DNA of 64,000 nucleotides from Planomonospora sp. ID67723 (GTDB taxonomy: Bacteria > Actinomycetota > Actinomycetes > Streptosporangiales > Streptosporangiaceae): positions 248,001-312,000 of the forward strand of contig NZ_JABTEZ010000002.1 of NCBI RefSeq assembly GCF_015711605.1, given 5' to 3'. Shown here piece by piece: positions 19,099 to 28,210 of this stretch. The notes under the pieces are model-generated. The model was not told the origin of the DNA. It searched no databases and saw only the letters and a program-made list of their open reading frames with translations. A program made the position numbers and the translations under genes. Within the stretch, counting starts at the first letter, position 1; every line of letters begins with the position of its first letter.

Positions 19099-19920
19099 TC
19101 AGTAGCGTTCGACGGTCGGCGGGGTGGTGAAGAACTTGCCGAACTCACCGAAGTTGGCGTCGACGGCCTTCTTCCAGCTGCCGTCCTGGAACATCTTCTC
19201 CAGAGCCTTGTTGATCTTCTCTCGGGTGTCCTTGTCGTCAAGCTTCACGCCCACGCCGTACTTCTCCTCGGAGAAGGGCTGACCGACCAGGCGGAACTTG
19301 CCGGGCTTCTGGGTGGCGAACCCCGCGAGGATCGTGGCGTCCGTGGAGATCGCGTCGACCTGCTTGTTCTCCAGCAGCGGCAGGCAGGCGCCGTAGCCCT
19401 GCTGCTCGGTGAGGAACTGGGACTTCCACTCGGCGCCGAACTTGTCGGCCAGACGCTTGGGAGAGGAGGAGCCCTGGGCGCCGCAGACCTTCTTGCCCTT
19501 CAGGTCCTCGACGTTGTTGATCGAGGTGTCGTCCGCCCGGGTCAGGATGTCCTGGCCGGTGACGAGGTACGGCCCGGCGAAGCCGACCTTCTTCTTGCGG
19601 TCGTCGGTGATCGAGTAGGTCGCGATCACGATGTCGACCTGGCCCTGCTGGATGAACGACTCGCGGTTGGCCGACTGGGCCTCCTTGAACTCGAGCTTGT
19701 CGTCCGCGTAGCCGAGCTCCTTGGCGATGTAACGGGCCACGTCGACGTCGAACCCCTTGAAGGAGCCGTCGGGCTGCTTCTGCCCCAGGCCGGGCTGGTC
19801 GATCTTGATTCCCACGACGAACTTGTCGTCGCCACCGCTGCTGTCGCCACCGCAGGCGGTCAGACCGGCCACCGCAGCCGCCGCCGCGATCATCATGGCG
19901 CCAATACGACGCATGCGCAT
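19099..19920 (-). CDS. gluB: Glutamate-binding lipoprotein GluB
   Basis: 273 residues. A basic, Ala-rich signal peptide ends in the lipobox LTAC-G, so the mature protein is lipid-anchored outside the membrane. The body is a family 3 solute-binding protein (FKGFDVDVARYIAKELGY, EKYGVGVKLDD). It delivers glutamate or a related acidic amino acid to GluCD. The substrate is inferred from the conserved gene order. Confidence 0.93.
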   Translation of the reverse strand: MRMRRIGAMMIAAAAAVAGLTACGGDSSGGDDKFVVGIKIDQPGLGQKQPDGSFKGFDVDVARYIAKELGYADDKLEFKEAQSANRESFIQQGQVDIVIATYSITDDRKKKVGFAGPYLVTGQDILTRADDTSINNVEDLKGKKVCGAQGSSSPKRLADKFGAEWKSQFLTEQQGYGACLPLLENKQVDAISTDATILAGFATQKPGKFRLVGQPFSEEKYGVGVKLDDKDTREKINKALEKMFQDGSWKKAVDANFGEFGKFFTTPPTVERY

Positions 19921-19986
19921 TCTGCTACCTCGTCTCTCGTCAATGTCTGGATGAGGGACCTGCTCGTCAGGACCGGCTCGTCGGGA

Positions 19987-20742
19987 TCAATGCGTAAGGA
20001 TCTTGGAAAGGAAGTCCTTGGCCCGGTCGGTCCGGGCGTTGGTGAAGAACTCGTCAGGCGTGTTCTCCTCGACGATCTGCCCCTCCGCCATGAACACCAC
20101 GCGGTTGGCGGCCCGCCGGGCGAAGCCCATCTCGTGGGTGACGACCATCATGGTCATGCCGTCGCGGGCCAGGCCGATCATCACGTCGAGCACCTCCTGG
20201 ACCATCTCGGGGTCCAGCGCCGAGGTCGGCTCGTCGAACAGGATCATCTTGGGGTCCATGGCCAGCGCGCGGGCGATGGCCACCCGCTGCTGCTGGCCGC
20301 CGGAGAGCTGCGCGGGGTACTTCGAGGCCTGGCTGGCGATGCCGACCCGCTCCAGCAGCTCCATGCCGCGCTGCTCGGCCTGGCCCCTGGCGATGCCCCT
20401 GACCTTGATCGGCCCGAGCGTGACGTTCTCGAGGATCGTCTTGTGCGCGAACAGGTTGAAGGACTGGAACACCATGCCGACCTCGGACCTCAGCCTGGCC
20501 AGCGCCTTGCCCTCCTCGGGGAGCGGCTGCCCGTCGAACAGGATCGTCCCGCCGTCGATGGTCTCCAGCCGGTTGATGGCCCGGCAGAGCGTGGACTTGC
20601 CGCCGCCCGAGGGGCCGATGACGACCAGCACCTCGCCGCGCGAGATCGTCAGGTTGATGTCGCGCAGCACGTGGAGGCTGCCGAAGTGCTTGTTGACGCC
20701 TTCAAGCACGACAAGAGGAGTCGCGTCCCCGTTCTCCGTCAT
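19987..20742 (-). CDS. gluA: Glutamate-type ABC transporter ATP-binding protein GluA
   Basis: 251 residues. Walker A GPSGGGKS is near residues 43-50, followed by the Q-loop, signature LSGGQQQR, Walker B MILFDEPTSALDPE and the switch His in VTHEMGFA. It is the first gene of the gluABCD operon and powers amino acid uptake. Confidence 0.95.
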   Translation of the reverse strand: MTENGDATPLVVLEGVNKHFGSLHVLRDINLTISRGEVLVVIGPSGGGKSTLCRAINRLETIDGGTILFDGQPLPEEGKALARLRSEVGMVFQSFNLFAHKTILENVTLGPIKVRGIARGQAEQRGMELLERVGIASQASKYPAQLSGGQQQRVAIARALAMDPKMILFDEPTSALDPEMVQEVLDVMIGLARDGMTMMVVTHEMGFARRAANRVVFMAEGQIVEENTPDEFFTNARTDRAKDFLSKILTH

Positions 20743-21057
20743 AGATCACAACGTAATTCTGTAAAGGGCAAGTCGCGCTAACCCTGCGGTACCGATCCGA
20801 TCACGGACGGCCAACGGCTGGGTCATCCCCGTTGCGGCCCGGCCCCGGGACCGGCGGCCGGCCCGGAAGGGCCCTCGCCGGGCCGGCCGCCGCGCCCGCG
20901 GCGACCTCAGCGATCGGCGGAGCCCCGGCGCGGTGACCCGGCGGGGTGTCCCGGCGCGGTGACGTCCTTCGCGAAGCGTATCGGATCCGTCGCCCGGCGT
21001 ACGGCCCGCGGAAGCCGTACCCGGAGGTCGGGGGAGCGCCTACCCTTGTTGGTTGAG
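20743..21057. other. Intergenic region between gluA and miaB
   Basis: 315 bp between divergent genes. The gluA-proximal 40 bp are unusually AT-rich for this genome and should hold the glu promoter, but no clear -35/-10 pair stands out. On the miaB side TACCCT at 21041-21046 is a possible -10, ending 11 bp before the miaB ATG, which would give an almost leaderless mRNA. The middle is GC-rich with no ORF I trust. Confidence 0.4.
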
Positions 21058-22566
21058 ATGACTGCCACCGTGGAGAGCGCCCGCACGTACGAGGTTCGTA
21101 CCTACGGGTGCCAGATGAACGTGCACGACTCCGAGCGCCTGTCGGGCCTCCTGGAGGACGCGGGATACGTTCCCGCGACCGAGGGGGAGACGGCCGACGT
21201 GGTCGTGTTCAACACCTGCGCCGTGCGGGAGAACGCCGACAACCGCCTATACGGCAACCTCGGCCACCTGCGTCCCGCGAAGACGGACAACCCCGGCATG
21301 CAGATCGCCGTGGGCGGCTGCCTCGCGCAGAAGGACCAGGGCGAGATCGTCCGCCGGGCGCCCTGGGTCGACGTGGTGTTCGGCACGCACAACATCGGCT
21401 CGCTGCCGGTCCTGCTCGAACGCGCCCGGATCGCGCAGGAGGCCCAGGTCGAGATCAAGGAGTCGCTGGAGACCTTCCCCAGCACCCTGCCGACCAAGCG
21501 CGAGTCCGCCTACGCCGCGTGGGTGTCGATCTCCGTCGGGTGCAACAACACCTGCACGTTCTGCATCGTGCCCGCGCTGCGCGGCAAGGAGAAGGACCGC
21601 CGCCCCGGCGACGTCCTCAACGAGGTCAGGACCCTGGTCGACCAGGGCGTCCTGGAGATCACCCTGCTGGGGCAGAACGTCAACACCTACGGCGTCGAGT
21701 TCGGCGACCGGTTCGCCTTCGGCAAGCTCCTGCGGGCCTGCGGCGAGATCGACGGCCTGGAGCGGGTGCGCTTCACCAGCCCGCACCCGGCCGCCTTCAC
21801 CGACGACGTCATCGCGGCGATGGCCGAGACGCCCAACGTGATGCACCAGCTCCACATGCCGCTGCAGTCAGGCTCCGACCGGGTCCTCAAGGCGATGCGC
21901 CGCTCCTACCGGGCCGAGCGCTACCTGGGCATCATCGAGCGGGTCCGTGCGGCGATGCCGGACGCGGCCATCTCCACGGACATCATCGTGGGCTTCCCCG
22001 GCGAGACCGAGGAGGACTTCCAGGGCACGCTGGAGGTGGTGCGCCAGTCGCGGTTCGCCAACGCCTTCACCTTCCAGTACTCCATCCGCCCCGGCACCCC
22101 GGCCGCCACCATGGACGGCCAGATCCCCAAGGAGGTCGTGCAGGAGCGCTACGAGCGGCTCGTCGCCCTGCAGAACGAGATCTCCTGGGAGGAGAACAAG
22201 AGGCAGGTCGGCCGGGTGCTGGAGGTTCTGGTGGCCGAGGGCGAGGGCCGCAAGGACGAAGCGACCCACCGCCTGTCCGGCCGGGCCCCCGACAACCGCC
22301 TGGTGCACTTCTCGCCGAACCTGCCGGACGGGGAGGCGCCGCGTCCCGGGGACATGGTCACCGTCGAGGTCACCTACGCCGCCCCGCACCATCTGGTCGC
22401 CGACGGTCCCGTGCTGAGCCTCCGGCGCACCCGTGCGGGTGACGCATGGCAGGCCCGTCAGGGCGCCCCTGCGGGCAAGGGCTCCGGCGTCATGCTCGGC
22501 ATGCCGTCGATCGGCCGTCCGGCTCCCGCCCGCCAGGAGACCCCCGGCTGCTCCGCCGCCTCCTAG
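21058..22566 (+). CDS. miaB: tRNA-2-methylthio-N6-dimethylallyladenosine synthase MiaB
   Basis: 502 residues. Radical SAM methylthiotransferase: the N-terminal UPF0004 domain has cluster Cys at about 18 (YGCQMN), 54 (NTCAVRENA) and 88 (GGCLAQK). The radical SAM motif CNNTCTFC places Cys at 162, 166 and 169. A TRAM domain follows near 385-460. It adds the 2-methylthio group to i6A37, the base that MiaA makes. ATG 21058 was chosen because family homology ([13 protein letters not shown]) starts just after it; the frame is open to 20959. The C-terminal ~50 residues are a nonconserved tail. Confidence 0.97.
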   Translation: MTATVESARTYEVRTYGCQMNVHDSERLSGLLEDAGYVPATEGETADVVVFNTCAVRENADNRLYGNLGHLRPAKTDNPGMQIAVGGCLAQKDQGEIVRRAPWVDVVFGTHNIGSLPVLLERARIAQEAQVEIKESLETFPSTLPTKRESAYAAWVSISVGCNNTCTFCIVPALRGKEKDRRPGDVLNEVRTLVDQGVLEITLLGQNVNTYGVEFGDRFAFGKLLRACGEIDGLERVRFTSPHPAAFTDDVIAAMAETPNVMHQLHMPLQSGSDRVLKAMRRSYRAERYLGIIERVRAAMPDAAISTDIIVGFPGETEEDFQGTLEVVRQSRFANAFTFQYSIRPGTPAATMDGQIPKEVVQERYERLVALQNEISWEENKRQVGRVLEVLVAEGEGRKDEATHRLSGRAPDNRLVHFSPNLPDGEAPRPGDMVTVEVTYAAPHHLVADGPVLSLRRTRAGDAWQARQGAPAGKGSGVMLGMPSIGRPAPARQETPGCSAAS

Positions 22567-22580
22567 ATCCGCGGGCGTGC

Positions 22581-23297
22581 TCAACGGTTGAACAGCTCGT
22601 CGAGTACGGCGTGGCAGTAGGTGCGGCGGAGCTCGTCGAAGGTCGCGCACGGATTCGGCAGGTGAGGCGGCTGCCGCGAGGCCGGGGTCGACGGGCGGGC
22701 GGCGGGATCGCCGGACGCCGTCGCGACCGGCGCGGGACGCGGTCGCGGGGCGGGCGCCCTCCGCGCCTGTGAGGGTCCGTCGCCGCCGGTCGAGGACGCG
22801 GGCGGGCGGGAAGGCGCGGTGGAACGGTCCCGGGCGACGGTGCCGCGCGGTTCCGGCACGGCTCGGGCGTGCGGGAGGGCCGGAGCCGCGGTGCGGGGGA
22901 GCGGACCCGGGGCGAGGGCGGGCGCGAGCGGCTCCCGGGTGCGCCCCGGGCCGCCGGTGTCCTTCTGCGGGGCGGCGTCTGCGGCGTCCCCGGCGGATGC
23001 GGGGACGGCCGGTCCGGGGACGGGCGAGTTCCATGCGGCTCCGCCGGGAGCGGGCCGGTCGGAGGAGATCGGCCCTCCGTCCGGTACGGCGGTGCCGGAG
23101 GGGACGAACGGAGCCGGGGCCGGGGCCGCGTTCACGGTGAGCAGGATGCCGAGACCCGCGAGCCCGGCGGTGGTCAACGTGCCAATTAGGACATACGGCC
23201 GTGAAGTACGTAGAAGCCTCTCAATGGATGACAAGTCGTGATTCCTTTGTGATTGATGTGCGGGCGTTTCGTTACTGTGGCTAGTGTGGTTCGGCAC
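22581..23297 (-). CDS. Pro/Ala-rich membrane-anchored protein of unknown function
   Basis: 238 residues from GTG 23297. A short hydrophilic N-terminus is followed by one hydrophobic helix (about residues 34-58, YVLIGTLTTAGLAGLGILLT). Then come about 150 residues of Pro/Ala/Arg/Gly-rich sequence and a short C-terminal segment with two Cys (NPCATFDELRRTYCHAVLDELF). The topology suggests an exported tail anchored by one helix, with a small disulfide- or metal-binding end. The true start is uncertain. No family recognised. Confidence 0.55.
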   Translation of the reverse strand: MPNHTSHSNETPAHQSQRNHDLSSIERLLRTSRPYVLIGTLTTAGLAGLGILLTVNAAPAPAPFVPSGTAVPDGGPISSDRPAPGGAAWNSPVPGPAVPASAGDAADAAPQKDTGGPGRTREPLAPALAPGPLPRTAAPALPHARAVPEPRGTVARDRSTAPSRPPASSTGGDGPSQARRAPAPRPRPAPVATASGDPAARPSTPASRQPPHLPNPCATFDELRRTYCHAVLDELFNR

Positions 23298-23347
23298 CCT
23301 CGGAAACCGTGGAGGTTTCCATCGAAAACCGCAGGGAGTTGTTCCCC

Positions 23348-23902
23348 ATGCACGTCCCCCCGTCTCCGGGCCGTCCCGAGCAGCCCAGAGAACCCGAAAT
23401 CCTCACCGGCCCCGCCGGTGAGCCCGCACCCCGGCGCAAGCACGGCCTGGCCATAGCCGCTGCCTCCGCCCTCACCGCCGCCATCGTGAGCGCCGGTGCC
23501 GTCTTCGTCCTCGTCGGCGGCCCGGGTGACGGCGGCGCGTCCCCGGAGTCCCGGTCGCCGCAGGGCACGCAGGGCGCGCAGCAGGACCCCGGAGCGGGCG
23601 ACGGCTCCGACGGCGACGGCTCCGGCGAGGCGCCGGAGGAGGCCGCGAACGGCTCCGACGGCGGTGCCCCCGACTCCGACTCCGACGCCGCTCCCGACTC
23701 CGGCGACTCCGGTGACGCCAGGGCGTCCGGCGACGGAGACCCGGGCGGTTCGGACGGCAAGCCCGCCACGTCGACCTCCGGCAAGAAGAAACAGGGTTCC
23801 CGGCAGGGGGCGGAGCAGCCGGAGGCGGACGGCCGGAGCGACCCGCAGTCCGACGGTCCTCCCGGATTCATCCCCCCCAATCCCCCGATCGGCGGTTACT
23901 GA
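23348..23902 (+). CDS. Acidic Ser/Asp/Gly-rich membrane-anchored protein
   Basis: 184 residues from ATG 23348, with AGGGAG about ten bases upstream. Residues ~35-62 form one hydrophobic helix (KHGLAIAAASALTAAIVSAG). The rest is a low-complexity, strongly acidic tail of Gly, Ser, Asp and Pro, ending PPGFIPPNPPIGGY. It is probably a wall- or surface-exposed protein. It is divergent from the Pro-rich gene at 22581-23297, which has similar single-helix topology. No family recognised. Confidence 0.6.
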   Translation: MHVPPSPGRPEQPREPEILTGPAGEPAPRRKHGLAIAAASALTAAIVSAGAVFVLVGGPGDGGASPESRSPQGTQGAQQDPGAGDGSDGDGSGEAPEEAANGSDGGAPDSDSDAAPDSGDSGDARASGDGDPGGSDGKPATSTSGKKKQGSRQGAEQPEADGRSDPQSDGPPGFIPPNPPIGGY

Positions 23903-23964
23903 CCCGGTCCGGCCCGAGCCGCCGGTGCCGCCGTACGGCGGGCAGGCTCCGTTAGTCTGGCGGC

Positions 23965-24642
23965 GTGATCGTCGCCGCCGCCGTGTGCCCGCACCCCCCG
24001 CTGCTGATCCCCGAGCTGGCCGGTGCCGCCGCGAGCGAGCTCGACGAGCTCCGCGCGGCGTGCGCCGCCGCGGTGGACGCCCTGCGGGACTGCGCGCCCG
24101 ACGCGGTCACGGTGGTCGGCGGGGCCGAGACGGCCGGGACCTACGGGCCGGACGCCGCCGGAAGCCTCGCCCCTTGGGGGGTGGACGTGCGTGCCGGCTC
24201 GGGGGTCCCCATCCTGCCGCTCTCCCTCACGGTCGGCCGCAGGCTCCTCGACGAGCACGGCCTGGTCGCCTCCGGATTCCACGCGGTGCCGTTCGACGCC
24301 TCCCCCGGGGAGTGCGCGGCGCTGGGCGAGCGGTTGGCGGCCGGGGCCGGACGGGTGGCGCTGCTGATCATGGCCGACGGCTCCGCCCGCCTGACCGAGA
24401 AGTCCCCGGGCTACCTCGATCCCCGCGCGGAGCCGTACGACGCCGGGATCGTGCGCGCGCTCGCCCGCGGAGAGGTCCCCGACCTCGACCCCGGCGAGGC
24501 GGCGGAGCTCTGGGCCGGGGGCAGGGCCGCGCTCCAGGTCCTCGCCGGCGCCGGTGCCGACGGCCCGCTGACCGGTGAGATCCTCTACGACGCGGCCCCC
24601 TACGGGGTCGGTTACTTCGTGGCCCTGCTCAGGCGCGCCTGA
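23965..24642 (+). CDS. Class III extradiol dioxygenase-like protein (mia-region conserved gene)
   Basis: 225 residues, start MIVAAAVCPHPPLLIPELAG. The opening CPHPPLLIPE and the overall length fit a group of actinobacterial proteins related to class III extradiol dioxygenases (LigB fold) found between miaB and miaA. Whether it binds metal or acts on a ring compound is unknown; the His in CPHPPLL is one candidate ligand. The site is conserved in this region of many actinobacterial genomes (family knowledge), which suggests a housekeeping role. Confidence 0.7.
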   Translation: MIVAAAVCPHPPLLIPELAGAAASELDELRAACAAAVDALRDCAPDAVTVVGGAETAGTYGPDAAGSLAPWGVDVRAGSGVPILPLSLTVGRRLLDEHGLVASGFHAVPFDASPGECAALGERLAAGAGRVALLIMADGSARLTEKSPGYLDPRAEPYDAGIVRALARGEVPDLDPGEAAELWAGGRAALQVLAGAGADGPLTGEILYDAAPYGVGYFVALLRRA

Positions 24643-24650
24643 CGGGCACG

Positions 24651-24692
24651 CCATCCGGGTGCCGCCATCCGGGTGCCGCCATCCGGGTGCCG
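24651..24692. repeat. Three perfect 14-bp tandem copies after the dioxygenase-like gene
   Basis: CCATCCGGGTGCCG is repeated three times without mismatch, starting 8 bp after the stop codon at 24642. A degenerate CAGCCGGGTGCCG copy follows at about 24717. It lies between two genes with facing 3' ends. Confidence 0.9.
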
Positions 24693-24728
24693 TCAGCCGG
24701 GCATGCCGACCCGGTCAGCCGGGTGCCG

Positions 24729-25652
24729 TCAGGGGCGCCTGGGGACCGGGACGCGCGCCAGATCCCGCGCCAGGACGATGTCGCCGTCGAAGAACGCGCG
24801 CGCCTCGTCGACGAAGCGGGGCTCGTCGGCGGGACCGTAGCGTTCGGAGATGTGGGTCAGAACCAGGCGCCTGACCCCGGACTCGGCCGCCACCCGACCC
24901 GCGTGGGCGGCGGTCAGATGCCCGTAGTCGGTGGCCAGCGCCGCCTCACCGGACAGGAACGTCGACTCGATCACCAGCAGGTCCACCCCCTCGGCGAGCG
25001 CGAACACCCCGTCGCAGAGCCGGGTGTCCATGACGAACGCGGCGCTCTGACCCGGGCGCGGCTCGCTGCAGTCCTCCAGCCGCACGGCCGAGCCGTCCGG
25101 CGCGGTCACCGTCCCCTCGCGCTGGAGCCTGCTGATCGCAGGGCCCTCGACACCCCGCTCCCGCAGCAGCCCGGGGAGCATCCGGCGGCCGTCGGGCTCG
25201 TCGATGCGGTAGCCGTACGACTCGACGGGGTGGGAGAGCGGGCGGGCGGTGAGGGCCACCGGGCCCGCGTCGAAGGTCGCGCGCTCGCCGGAGACCGGAC
25301 GTTCGGCGATCACCTGGGTGTCGGCGAAGACGGAGGCGTGCCGAAGGCGCCGCCAGTAGGTCTCGCCGCCCGCCGGGTAGGCGGCCTGGACGGGGTGGGC
25401 GACACCGTCCCTGGCGATGCGCTGGATGACGCCGGGAACGCCGAGGCAGTGGTCGCCGTGGAAGTGGGTGACGCAGATCCAGGTGACGTCATGGGAACCG
25501 ACGCCCGCCAGGGTCATCTGGCGCTGGGTGCCCTCGCCGGGGTCGAACAGGAAGCCCTGACCATCCCATAGCAGGAGATATCCATTGTGGTTACGGTGGC
25601 GGGTAGGGACGGCGCTGGAGGTGCCGAGAACGACGAGTTCGCGAAGGGACAC
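24729..25652 (-). CDS. rnz: Ribonuclease Z (tRNA 3' processing)
   Basis: 307 residues from GTG 25652, the usual length for bacterial RNase Z. Metal motif [10 protein letters not shown], an N-terminal [16 protein letters not shown] and a late HISERYG motif identify the metallo-beta-lactamase-fold tRNase Z. It cuts the 3' trailer from tRNA precursors. The frame is open to 25724, but homology begins at [13 protein letters not shown]. Its start is only 7 bp from that of the divergent alkyltransferase gene. Confidence 0.93.
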   Translation of the reverse strand: MSLRELVVLGTSSAVPTRHRNHNGYLLLWDGQGFLFDPGEGTQRQMTLAGVGSHDVTWICVTHFHGDHCLGVPGVIQRIARDGVAHPVQAAYPAGGETYWRRLRHASVFADTQVIAERPVSGERATFDAGPVALTARPLSHPVESYGYRIDEPDGRRMLPGLLRERGVEGPAISRLQREGTVTAPDGSAVRLEDCSEPRPGQSAAFVMDTRLCDGVFALAEGVDLLVIESTFLSGEAALATDYGHLTAAHAGRVAAESGVRRLVLTHISERYGPADEPRFVDEARAFFDGDIVLARDLARVPVPRRP

Positions 25653-25659
25653 ATTCCCA

Positions 25660-26184
25660 ATGGTAGGAACCGTGGCGTTCGGGAGCCTGCCCACACCCCT
25701 GGGGGAGATGACGGTCGCGGTCACCGAGGACGGAGTGGCGGGCGTCGGCTGGGGCGGCAGGCGCCGGCTCGGCGAGCGGCTGATCGACGGGCTCGGGCTG
25801 GCCGAGGCGGACGCCCCGGAGCGGACGGCTCCCGTGCTGGGCGAGCTCGCGGACTACTTCGCCGAGCGGCTGCGGGTCTTCACCGTCCCGGTGGACTGGC
25901 GGCTGACCACGGCCGCTCAGCGCAGCGTCCTGGGCACGCTGTACGCGACGGTCCCCTACGGCCGGACGGTGACCTACGGCGAGCTGGCCGCCCGCAGCGG
26001 AGGCGGGATCCCGGCCCGGGCCATCGGGTCGATCATGGGCGCCAACCCGATCCCGGTCATCGTGCCCTGCCACCGGGTGGTCGCGAGCAACGGCCTGGGC
26101 GGCTTCAGCGGGGGAGAGGGCGTCGAGTCCAAGCGATGGCTGCTGACCCTGGAGGGCTACCTGCAGCCGACTCTGTGGGGCTGA
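25660..26184 (+). CDS. ogt: Methylated-DNA-[protein]-cysteine S-methyltransferase
   Basis: 174 residues. The active site [11 protein letters not shown] carries the acceptor Cys; the recognition helix is [28 protein letters not shown]. It repairs O6-alkylguanine by suicidal transfer. ATG 25660 is shown; GTG 25672 ([11 protein letters not shown]) is an alternative. It precedes miaA by 23 bp and may be co-transcribed with it. Confidence 0.93.
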   Translation: MVGTVAFGSLPTPLGEMTVAVTEDGVAGVGWGGRRRLGERLIDGLGLAEADAPERTAPVLGELADYFAERLRVFTVPVDWRLTTAAQRSVLGTLYATVPYGRTVTYGELAARSGGGIPARAIGSIMGANPIPVIVPCHRVVASNGLGGFSGGEGVESKRWLLTLEGYLQPTLWG

Positions 26185-26207
26185 GCGGGGCTGAGAGACT
26201 TGTCGCC

Positions 26208-27113
26208 GTGCCTCAGCTACCTGTCATCGCCGTCGTCGGTCCCACGGCGGCCGGAAAGTCCGACCTGGCCGTCGACCTCGCCCTCGAACTCGGGGGAGAG
26301 GTGATCAACGCCGACTCCATGCAGCTCTACCGGGGAATGGACATCGGGACGGCGAAGCTCTCGATGGAGGAGCGGCGCGGGGTTCCCCACCACCTGATGG
26401 ACGTCTGGGACGTGCGCCAGACGGCGAGCGTGGCGGAGTACCAGGCGCTGGTCCGGCCGCTGATGGACGACCTGACGGCCAGAGGGGTCGTGCCGGTCCT
26501 GGTGGGCGGGTCCGGGCTCTACGTGCGGGCCGCGCTCGACGACCTGGAATTCCCCGGCACCGACCCGGAGATCCGCGCGCGGCTGGAGGCCGAGCTGGAG
26601 CGGGTCGGACCGGCTCCGCTCCACGAGAGGCTCCGAGAGCGCGATCCGGAGGCGGCCGCGGCGATCCTGCCGGGCAACGGGCGCCGGATCGTGCGCGCGC
26701 TGGAGGTCATCGAGCTGTCCGGGCGCCCGTTCTCCGCCACGATGCCGTCCTACGACGCGGTCTACGACAGCGTGCAGCTCGGCGTCGAGGTGCCCCGGGA
26801 CGTGCTGGACGAGCGGGTCGCGCTCCGGGTGGAGCGCATGTGGGAGGCCGGGCTGGTGGAGGAGGTGCGGAAGCTGGCCGGGGAGGGTCTGGCCGAGGGC
26901 CGTACGGCCAGCCGCGCGCTCGGCTACGCCCAGGTGCTGCGGTTCCTGTCCGGGGAGTGGAGCGAGGAGCAGGCCATGCAGGAGACGATCCGGGCGACCC
27001 GCAGGTTCGTCCGCCGCCAGGAGTCGTGGTTCCGCCGCGACCCCCGCGTGGTCTGGCTTCCCCAGCAGGCCCCCGACCTCCTGGAGCGGGCGCTCGCGAC
27101 GGTGCGCCGGTGA
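26208..27113 (+). CDS. miaA: tRNA dimethylallyltransferase MiaA
   Basis: 301 residues from GTG 26208. P-loop GPTAAGKS is at residues ~11-18, then INADSMQLYRGMDIGTAK, GGSGLYVRA and the C-terminal RRFVRRQESWFRRD. It transfers dimethylallyl to A37 of tRNAs reading UNN codons; MiaB then methylthiolates the product. It lies 23 bp downstream of ogt and is followed by a 14-bp tandem repeat and dapF. Confidence 0.96.
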   Translation: MPQLPVIAVVGPTAAGKSDLAVDLALELGGEVINADSMQLYRGMDIGTAKLSMEERRGVPHHLMDVWDVRQTASVAEYQALVRPLMDDLTARGVVPVLVGGSGLYVRAALDDLEFPGTDPEIRARLEAELERVGPAPLHERLRERDPEAAAAILPGNGRRIVRALEVIELSGRPFSATMPSYDAVYDSVQLGVEVPRDVLDERVALRVERMWEAGLVEEVRKLAGEGLAEGRTASRALGYAQVLRFLSGEWSEEQAMQETIRATRRFVRRQESWFRRDPRVVWLPQQAPDLLERALATVRR

Positions 27114-27208
27114 ACCGGGGCCCGTCTCGCAGATCATGAGTCCGGGCGGCGGAGCCGGATGCCGATCGCGACCGCGGCGGTTTCACGGGCCGCGACGTGT
27201 CAGCGTCG

Positions 27209-27264
27209 CAGTGGACACGCTGCAGTGGACACGGCGCAGTGGACACGGCGCAGTGGACACGGCG
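27209..27264. repeat. Four 14-bp tandem copies between miaA and dapF
   Basis: Four head-to-tail copies of CAGTGGACACGGCG (the first has CTG for GCG at the end) in the 228-bp miaA-dapF gap, 77 bp before the dapF ATG. The number of copies probably varies between strains. Confidence 0.9.
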
Positions 27265-27341
27265 AGGACGTGACGGGGGCGGGAGCCGGTTGCGGCCCCC
27301 CGAGCCGCGACGCGCGGCGTCGCCGTCAATAGGCTGAGACC

Positions 27342-28148
27342 ATGCATTTCGTAAAGGGTCACGGCACCGAGAACGACTTCGTCATCCTTCCCGACCCGGA
27401 GGGCGAGCTGGAGCTGCCGGGGGCGCTCGTGGCCGCCATCTGCGACCGCCGGGCCGGGATCGGCGGCGACGGCGTGCTCCACGTGGTGCGGACCAAGCTC
27501 AGCCCGGAGGTGGCCGGGCAGGCCGGCGAGGCCGAGTGGTTCATGGACTACCGCAACGCCGACGGCAGCGTGGCCGAGATGTGCGGCAACGGGGTCCGGG
27601 TCTTCGCCCGGTACCTGGTCGACGCCGGCCTGGCCGAGGCGGGGGAGTTCGGGGTGGCGACGCGGGGCGGGGTCAAGCGGGTGCGTCTGGCCGCGACCGG
27701 TGACGTGACGGTCGACATGGGCCCGCCGCGGGTGCTGGGCGAGAGCCGCGCCACCGTCTCCGGGCGCGAGTACGGCGGGCTCCGCGTCGACATGGGCAAC
27801 CCGCATCTGGCATGCGTCATCGGCGACCCGGTGGCCGGGCTCGACCTGACCCGCCCGCCCGCCTTCGACCCGGCGGACTTCCCGCAGGGGGTCAACGTCG
27901 AGCTGCTGAACGCGGTCGGCCCGCGCAGGGTCGTGATGCGGGTCTTCGAGCGGGGCTCGGGTGAGACGCGGTCCTGCGGCACGGGCGCGGTCGCCTCGGC
28001 GGTGGCCGCCGCGCACCTGGCGGGGGAGTCCACCGGGAGCTGGGAGGTCGAGATCCTCGGCGGCACCGTCACCGTGACCCTCGACGAGCGGACCAGCTAC
28101 CTCGCCGGTCCCGCGGTCCTCGTGGCGTCAGGGGAGATCACTCTTTAG
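27342..28148 (+). CDS. dapF: Diaminopimelate epimerase
   Basis: 268 residues. The two catalytic Cys lie in AEMCGNGVRVFARY and ETRSCGTGAVASA; the start MHFVKGHGTENDFVILPD is typical. It converts LL- to meso-diaminopimelate for lysine and peptidoglycan. The position after miaA is conserved in actinobacteria. Confidence 0.97.
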   Translation: MHFVKGHGTENDFVILPDPEGELELPGALVAAICDRRAGIGGDGVLHVVRTKLSPEVAGQAGEAEWFMDYRNADGSVAEMCGNGVRVFARYLVDAGLAEAGEFGVATRGGVKRVRLAATGDVTVDMGPPRVLGESRATVSGREYGGLRVDMGNPHLACVIGDPVAGLDLTRPPAFDPADFPQGVNVELLNAVGPRRVVMRVFERGSGETRSCGTGAVASAVAAAHLAGESTGSWEVEILGGTVTVTLDERTSYLAGPAVLVASGEITL

Positions 28149-28210
28149 CTTGCAGAGCATCATTCCGGTAGGAGATGCTGGGTTCCTTCGATAGACCGAG
28201 GAGGAACGGC

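Noticed and set aside
27209-27264. CRISPR array
   Set aside because: The 14-bp units are directly adjacent, without spacers, and are far too short for CRISPR repeats.
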